Shown: in pieces, positions 5,593 to 8,587 of the stretch | How the letters are laid out: every line of letters starts with the position of its first letter | How positions within the stretch are numbered: the first letter of the stretch is position 1 | Origin: Bauldia sp. | Lineage (GTDB): Bacteria > Pseudomonadota > Alphaproteobacteria > Rhizobiales > Kaistiaceae | NCBI GenBank assembly: GCA_020442095.1 | Contig: JAGRKY010000014.1 | Span: forward strand, 1-8,587 | Length of the DNA: 8,587 nt | Direction of reading: 5' to 3' | Notes under the pieces: generated by a model | What the model saw: only the letters and a program-made list of their open reading frames with translations | What the model was told of the DNA's origin: nothing | Databases searched by the model: none | Program-made: the position numbers and the translations under genes

Positions 5593-6030
5593 TCAGGAAC
5601 CGAGCAGGGACCATTTGCGAGGCCGCCCGGCATCGGACAGGACCGACTTGCCCTCATTATTCGTCAGCGACTTGTTGACCGCGCCATAGAGGTGGCGTTG
5701 CTGGTCGCGTGTCGGTTCCGTAACGCCCTTGGATCTGAATAGGGCGGCCATGATCTGGTCGACGGTCATAGGCTCCGGCGAGGCCTTCAGGACTTCGATG
5801 GCCGCCCTGAAGGTGTGGCCTCGCTTGAACAGCGGATTGGGATTGTAGCGCCGTCTCGGGGCGATCCTGGCTGCATTGAAACCGGGCTTCACCAACTGCA
5901 ACACGGCTTCGACGTGCTTCATGTCGGCGCGAAGCTTCGCGGCTTCCCGCTGATTGTCTTTGATCTTCCCGCCAAGCTCGGCGTGAAGCTTCATCAGCGC
6001 AAAGACGACAGGCGATTCAACATCGGTCAT
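5593..6030 (-). CDS. Hypothetical cargo protein with coiled coil and winged-helix-like domain (145 aa)
   Basis: The 145-residue protein opens MTDVESPVVFALMKLHAELG, and residues 12-46 form a charged helix likely to be a coiled coil. An arginine- and proline-rich linker (55-66) follows. The C-terminal part (about 72-143) has the helix-helix-wing order of a winged-helix fold: RAAIEVLKASPEPMTVDQIM, then DQQRHLYGAVNKSLTNN, then a strand ending GRPRKWSLL. The opening 'ESPVVFAL--K-AE--G-I' and the late 'G--L-W' section fit a rhizobial family of uncharacterised proteins that I recognise only by pattern. It could bind DNA. It is the first minus-strand gene inside the right end, starting 42 bp from the inverted repeat, with a weak Shine-Dalgarno. 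A dyad GATCG-C-CGATC (6046-6056) lies just upstream. Function unknown. Confidence 0.7.
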   Translation of the reverse strand: MTDVESPVVFALMKLHAELGGKIKDNQREAAKLRADMKHVEAVLQLVKPGFNAARIAPRRRYNPNPLFKRGHTFRAAIEVLKASPEPMTVDQIMAALFRSKGVTEPTRDQQRHLYGAVNKSLTNNEGKSVLSDAGRPRKWSLLGS

Positions 6031-6072
6031 GCCGGCATTGTGCGGGATCGCCGATCAGGCTTCGCCGTCGAT

Positions 6073-6098
6073 CTTGGTGCTCTTGCTACCTAATGCCG
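6073..6098 (-). repeat. Right terminal inverted repeat
   Basis: Its outer 16 bases, TTGCTACCTAATGCCG, mirror the left end exactly; 24 of 26 positions match overall. Read into the element from dprA it gives Gly-Ile-Arg-stop. Confidence 0.95.
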
Positions 6099-6187
6099 AC
6101 CGGGCCGATATTCTCGCTCCGGATCAGGCGGAGCCATGCGAGCCGCTGGTCATCGTCGAGACGGATGCCGCGGCCCGCGCCGGTCAT
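6086..6187 (-). pseudogene. dprA: dprA, N-terminal fragment
   Basis: The true dprA start is the ATG at 6187-6185, which overlaps the plsY stop in the classic ATGA arrangement. The fragment reads [20 protein letters not shown] and continues LIRSENIGPV, the normal opening of alphaproteobacterial DprA. The native sequence ends at 6099. After that the inverted repeat supplies the last base of the Val codon and then GGC ATT AGG TAG, so translation stops after 33 residues. A peptide this short contains only the first helix of the N-terminal domain and cannot be functional. The rest of the gene is at 2254-1211. Confidence 0.92.
6099..6106. repeat. Right copy of 8-bp target-site duplication
   Basis: ACCGGGCC directly follows the right inverted repeat and is identical to 2247-2254. 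Confidence 0.93.
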
Positions 6188-6783
6188 TTGTCGCCGCCGA
6201 TCCGGCTCTCCGATCGCGCCAGGAGCCGCTTGATGTTCTCGCCATGCCGCCACCACAGGATGACGGTGAGCACGACGAAAAGGCCGCCGACCCGGTTCTC
6301 GCCGAGAAGCAGGAAGAGGGCGAGGGGCGTGGCGAGGCTCGCCACCAGCGCCGAGAGCGACGAATAGCGGGTGAACCAGGCGGTCGCGATCCAAACCACG
6401 GCGAAGATCAGAGCTGCCGGCCAGGCGAGGCCGAGCAGCACGCCGAGATAGGTGGCGACGCCCTTGCCGCCCTTGAATTTCAGCCAGACCGGGAAGATGT
6501 GGCCGAGGAAGGCGCCGAGCCCCGCGACCATCGCCCCGTCCGAGCCGAACAGGGCGCCCGCGACCAGCACCGCGACTGTCCCCTTGAGGCAGTCGGCGAC
6601 GAGCGTCGCGGCGGCGATGTCGCGCCGCCCGGTCCGCAGCACGTTGGTCGCGCCGATATTGCCGGAGCCGATGGCGCGCACATCGCCGAGCCCGGCGAAG
6701 CGGGTCAGCAGCAGCCCGAAGGGGATCGATCCGAGGAGATAACCGATGGCGAGCGCCGCAAGAATACTCAGGCTGGTCGGCAT
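6184..6783 (-). CDS. plsY: Acyl-phosphate:glycerol-3-phosphate acyltransferase
   Basis: PlsY transfers an acyl group from acyl-phosphate to sn-glycerol-3-phosphate in the inner membrane, the first step of phospholipid synthesis. The 199-residue protein is almost entirely hydrophobic and carries all three family motifs: [11 protein letters not shown] (18-28), [12 protein letters not shown] (39-50) and [17 protein letters not shown] (95-111). Several membrane helices are visible, at about 5-25, 56-80, 84-104, 112-135 and 139-175. The start at 6783 ([10 protein letters not shown]) matches the family length; longer in-frame readings run into the pyrC-type gene. It follows that gene by 22 bp and overlaps the dprA start by 4 bp, so all belong to one operon. 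The element inserted in dprA lies downstream and should not affect it. Confidence 0.97.
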   Translation of the reverse strand: MPTSLSILAALAIGYLLGSIPFGLLLTRFAGLGDVRAIGSGNIGATNVLRTGRRDIAAATLVADCLKGTVAVLVAGALFGSDGAMVAGLGAFLGHIFPVWLKFKGGKGVATYLGVLLGLAWPAALIFAVVWIATAWFTRYSSLSALVASLATPLALFLLLGENRVGGLFVVLTVILWWRHGENIKRLLARSESRIGGDK

Positions 6784-6805
6784 GGCGGCGTCCGCGCTGT
6801 GACAA

Positions 6806-8146
6806 TCACGCCGGAGCGTATTCGTAGACCGTCCGCCCGGCAACCAGCGTGCGGAGCACACGGCCGGAGAAGCGGGCATCCTCGAAGGCCGTGTTCTTGG
6901 AGCGCGAGCGGAGCATCTCCGGGTCGAGCACCCAGGGCATGTCGGGATCGACGACGATCAGGTCCGCCGGCGCGCCGGGGGCGAGCCGCCCGACCTCGAG
7001 GCCGAGGAGTTCCGCCGGTCGCGTCGCCAGCGCGCGGAACAGGCGGAGGAGGTCGACGCTGCCGTCATGGACGAGGCGGAGACCGGCCGCGAGCATGGTC
7101 TCGAGGCCGACCGCGCCGTCGGCGGCTTCGGCGAAGGGATGGCGCTTGGTCTCGACATCCTGCGGGTCGTGGCTCGACACCACCACGTCGATCGTCCCGT
7201 CGGCGAGCCCCTCGACCATCGCGAGGCGATCCGCCTCGTGGCGGAGCGGCGGCGACAGCTTGAAGAAGGTCCGGTAGGAGCCGATGTCGTTCTCGTTGAG
7301 CGTCAGGTGGTTGATCGAGACGCCGCAGGTGACGGCGAGGCCGCGCGCCTTGGCGGCGCGGATCACGTCGAGCGATTCCGCGCATGAGATCAGCGCGGCG
7401 TGATAGCGCCCGCCGGTCAGCGCCGCGAGGCGGATGTCGCGTTCGAGGATGACGATCTCGGCTTCCTTGGGGATGCCGGCGAGGCCGAGCCGGGTGGCAA
7501 TCTCGCCCTCGTTCATCACGCCCTTGCCGACGAGGTCGGGATCGGCGGCGTGGTGGACGATCAGCCCGTCGAAGTCGCGGGCATAGGTGAGGGCGCGCCG
7601 CATGATCGCGGCGTTGGTCACGGTGCTGCGGCCGTCGGTGAAGCCGACGGCGCCGGCTTCGCCGAGCAGGCGAAGCTCGGTCATCTCCTTGCCGGCGAGC
7701 CCCCTGGTCAGCGCCGCCATCGGATGGACGCGGATCGCGGTTTCGGCGAGCGCCCGGCGGCCGATGAAGTCGACGAGGGCGACGTCGTCGATCACCGGGT
7801 CGGTGTCGGGCATGGTGACGATGGTGGTGACGCCGCCGGCGGCGGCCGCCCGGCCGGCGGAAGCGAAGGTCTCCTGGTGCTCGGCGCCGGGCTCGCCGAC
7901 GAAGACCCGCATATCGACGATTCCCGGCGCGACGATCGCGCCCCGGCAGTCGACGACTTCCGCATCGGCGGGACGGGCGGTGCGGCCGTCGGGTCCTGCG
8001 GCAACGATGCGCCGGTCGGCGACCACCACGACTCCGGCCTCGTCGAGATCACGGGAGGGGTCGATCACCCGCGCATTGGTGAAGACCACCGGGCGGTCGT
8101 CACCGCCACGGCGGGCCAGCATCGCGTCGCGCGCCGCCTCAGGCAT
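6806..8146 (-). CDS. pyrC: Dihydroorotase-like protein lacking metal ligands (PyrC'/PyrX type)
   Basis: This 446-residue amidohydrolase-fold protein lies directly downstream of pyrB, with an 8-bp overlap (ATGCCTGA). The family signature is recognisable as [15 protein letters not shown] (73-87). Active class I dihydroorotases have DxHxH at this point, where two histidines bind zinc. Here the positions are Arg80 and Phe82. The usual 'TDHAPH' near the C terminus is also changed, to SSHDPQD (324-330), and the motif near residue 199 is HHAAD. In pseudomonads such inactive homologues (PyrC'/PyrX) are needed to assemble active aspartate carbamoyltransferase. The same MRVFVGEPG form is usual in Rhizobiales beside pyrB, where it is often annotated as dihydroorotase. 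I infer a structural role with PyrB and a separate catalytic enzyme elsewhere. A later ATG at 8122 is an alternative start. Confidence 0.93.
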   Translation of the reverse strand: MPEAARDAMLARRGGDDRPVVFTNARVIDPSRDLDEAGVVVVADRRIVAAGPDGRTARPADAEVVDCRGAIVAPGIVDMRVFVGEPGAEHQETFASAGRAAAAGGVTTIVTMPDTDPVIDDVALVDFIGRRALAETAIRVHPMAALTRGLAGKEMTELRLLGEAGAVGFTDGRSTVTNAAIMRRALTYARDFDGLIVHHAADPDLVGKGVMNEGEIATRLGLAGIPKEAEIVILERDIRLAALTGGRYHAALISCAESLDVIRAAKARGLAVTCGVSINHLTLNENDIGSYRTFFKLSPPLRHEADRLAMVEGLADGTIDVVVSSHDPQDVETKRHPFAEAADGAVGLETMLAAGLRLVHDGSVDLLRLFRALATRPAELLGLEVGRLAPGAPADLIVVDPDMPWVLDPEMLRSRSKNTAFEDARFSGRVLRTLVAGRTVYEYAPA

Positions 8147-8587
8147 TGGGCAGATGCGCCGCGAGCGCCTCGAGGACCGCCATGCGCACGGCGACGCCCA
8201 TCTCGACCTGCTCGCCGATCAGGCTGTGCCTGCCGTCGGCGACCGAGGAGTCGATCTCGACGCCGCGGTTCATCGGGCCGGGATGCATGACGAGCGCGTC
8301 GGGCTTGGCGTAGGAGAGCTTCTCCTCGTCGAGGCCGAAATAATGGAAATATTCGCGCACCGAGGGGACGAAGCTGCCCTCCATCCGTTCGCGCTGGAGG
8401 CGGAGCATCATCACGATATCCGCGCCGGCGAGGCCGGAGCGCATGTCGGTATAGACGTCGACCCCCATCCGCTCGATGCCGGTCGGCAGCAGGGTCGAGG
8501 GACCGACGACGCGGACCCGGGCGCCGAGCGTGTTGAGCAGGATGATGTTCGACCGGGCGACGCGGCTATGGGCGATGTCGCCGCAGA
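8139..8587 (-). CDS. pyrB: Aspartate carbamoyltransferase catalytic chain, C-terminal part, runs off the right edge
   Basis: ATCase joins carbamoyl phosphate and aspartate to form carbamoyl-aspartate, the committed step of pyrimidine synthesis. The window holds the last 148 of roughly 310-320 residues. The reading frame enters as [13 protein letters not shown], the conserved carbamoyl-phosphate/aspartate domain hinge, and continues through [10 protein letters not shown] and [11 protein letters not shown]. It ends with [15 protein letters not shown] before the stop. The gene start and any operon promoter are outside the window. Overlap with the inactive dihydroorotase homologue fits the type of ATCase that is a PyrB-PyrC' dodecamer, as known from Pseudomonas. 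Confidence 0.97.
   Translation of the reverse strand, partial: CGDIAHSRVARSNIILLNTLGARVRVVGPSTLLPTGIERMGVDVYTDMRSGLAGADIVMMLRLQRERMEGSFVPSVREYFHYFGLDEEKLSYAKPDALVMHPGPMNRGVEIDSSVADGRHSLIGEQVEMGVAVRMAVLEALAAHLPNA

Larger units (their letters stand above)
2255..6098. mobile_element. IS1595-family transposon with cargo genes, inserted in dprA
   Basis: This is a 3,844-bp element bounded by near-perfect 26-bp terminal inverted repeats and an 8-bp target duplication. It encodes one transposase of the IS1595/ISXO2 type plus three cargo genes to its left and three or four to its right. A plain IS1595-family IS is little more than the transposase (around 1 kb). Members with passenger genes are known, and this belongs to that larger kind. 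The cargo is visibly less GC-rich than the flanking dprA and plsY DNA, consistent with transfer. No antibiotic-resistance or classical toxin gene is recognised. The subgroup within the family cannot be settled by eye. A boundary one base inward at the right end would give a 9-bp duplication, but then the two ends would not mirror each other, so the 8-bp solution is preferred. Confidence 0.93.

Noticed and set aside
2256..6097. Element boundary one base inward, starting with GG at both ends
   Set aside because: The eight bases flanking those positions do not match, whereas the CGG boundary gives a perfect 8-bp duplication.
7400..8290. 296-codon plus-strand open frame, and a second of 375 codons at 6136-7263
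   Set aside because: Both are antisense to pyrC-type, plsY and pyrB coding sequence; long shadow frames are expected in GC-rich DNA.
1..8587. CRISPR array, tRNA or rRNA genes, phage attachment site
   Set aside because: No regularly spaced repeats, no tRNA-like cloverleaf and no rRNA sequence were seen. The insertion is explained by a transposase with a target duplication, not by site-specific integration.

Overview
The window is GC-rich and its backbone reads pyrB - pyrC-type gene - plsY - dprA - topA, all on the minus strand. That order, and the protein sequences, point to an alphaproteobacterium of the Hyphomicrobiales (Rhizobiales) group. Genus cannot be fixed from the sequence. The backbone enters at the right edge with the C-terminal half of aspartate carbamoyltransferase (8139-8587). 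It continues through a dihydroorotase-like protein that lacks the metal-binding HxH pair (6806-8146), the acyltransferase PlsY (6184-6783) and dprA, and leaves at the left edge with the first 250 residues of topoisomerase I (1-752). A 62-codon plus-strand gene of unknown function (1018-1206) lies between dprA and topA, with its own AT-rich promoter region.

The main event is that dprA is broken. Its first ~30 codons (6187-6099) and the remaining ~347 codons (2254-1211) are separated by a 3,844-bp mobile element at 2255-6098. The element has 26-bp terminal inverted repeats (24 of 26 identical, first 16 perfect) and is flanked by a perfect 8-bp target duplication, ACCGGGCC (2247-2254 and 6099-6106). 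It encodes an IS1595-family transposase (ISXO2-like domain, zinc ribbon, DDE residues) at 3838-4797. The intact ends and duplication suggest a recent insertion that was never remodelled.

The element is larger than a plain IS because it carries cargo on both sides of the transposase. On the left is a minus-strand operon: a DUF6471-like small HTH protein, a two-pass membrane protein with a coiled coil and a soluble C-terminal domain, and a secreted excalibur-type protein. On the right are three minus-strand hypothetical genes (145, 76 and 101 codons) and a possible plus-strand 75-codon gene. Between the left operon and the transposase is a compact 107-bp control region. Two divergent promoters there share overlapping -35 boxes, and repeated TTCGTTACGAA-like dyads sit over the spacer and start sites. 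The simplest reading is that the DUF6471 protein represses both its own operon and the transposase, but that role is inferred.

The element ends also edit dprA. One end supplies an in-frame TAG three codons after the N-terminal fragment, and the other supplies an in-frame ATG to the C-terminal fragment. The cargo operon points out of the element toward the dprA remnant and topA, so read-through could express a DprA lacking its first ~27 residues.
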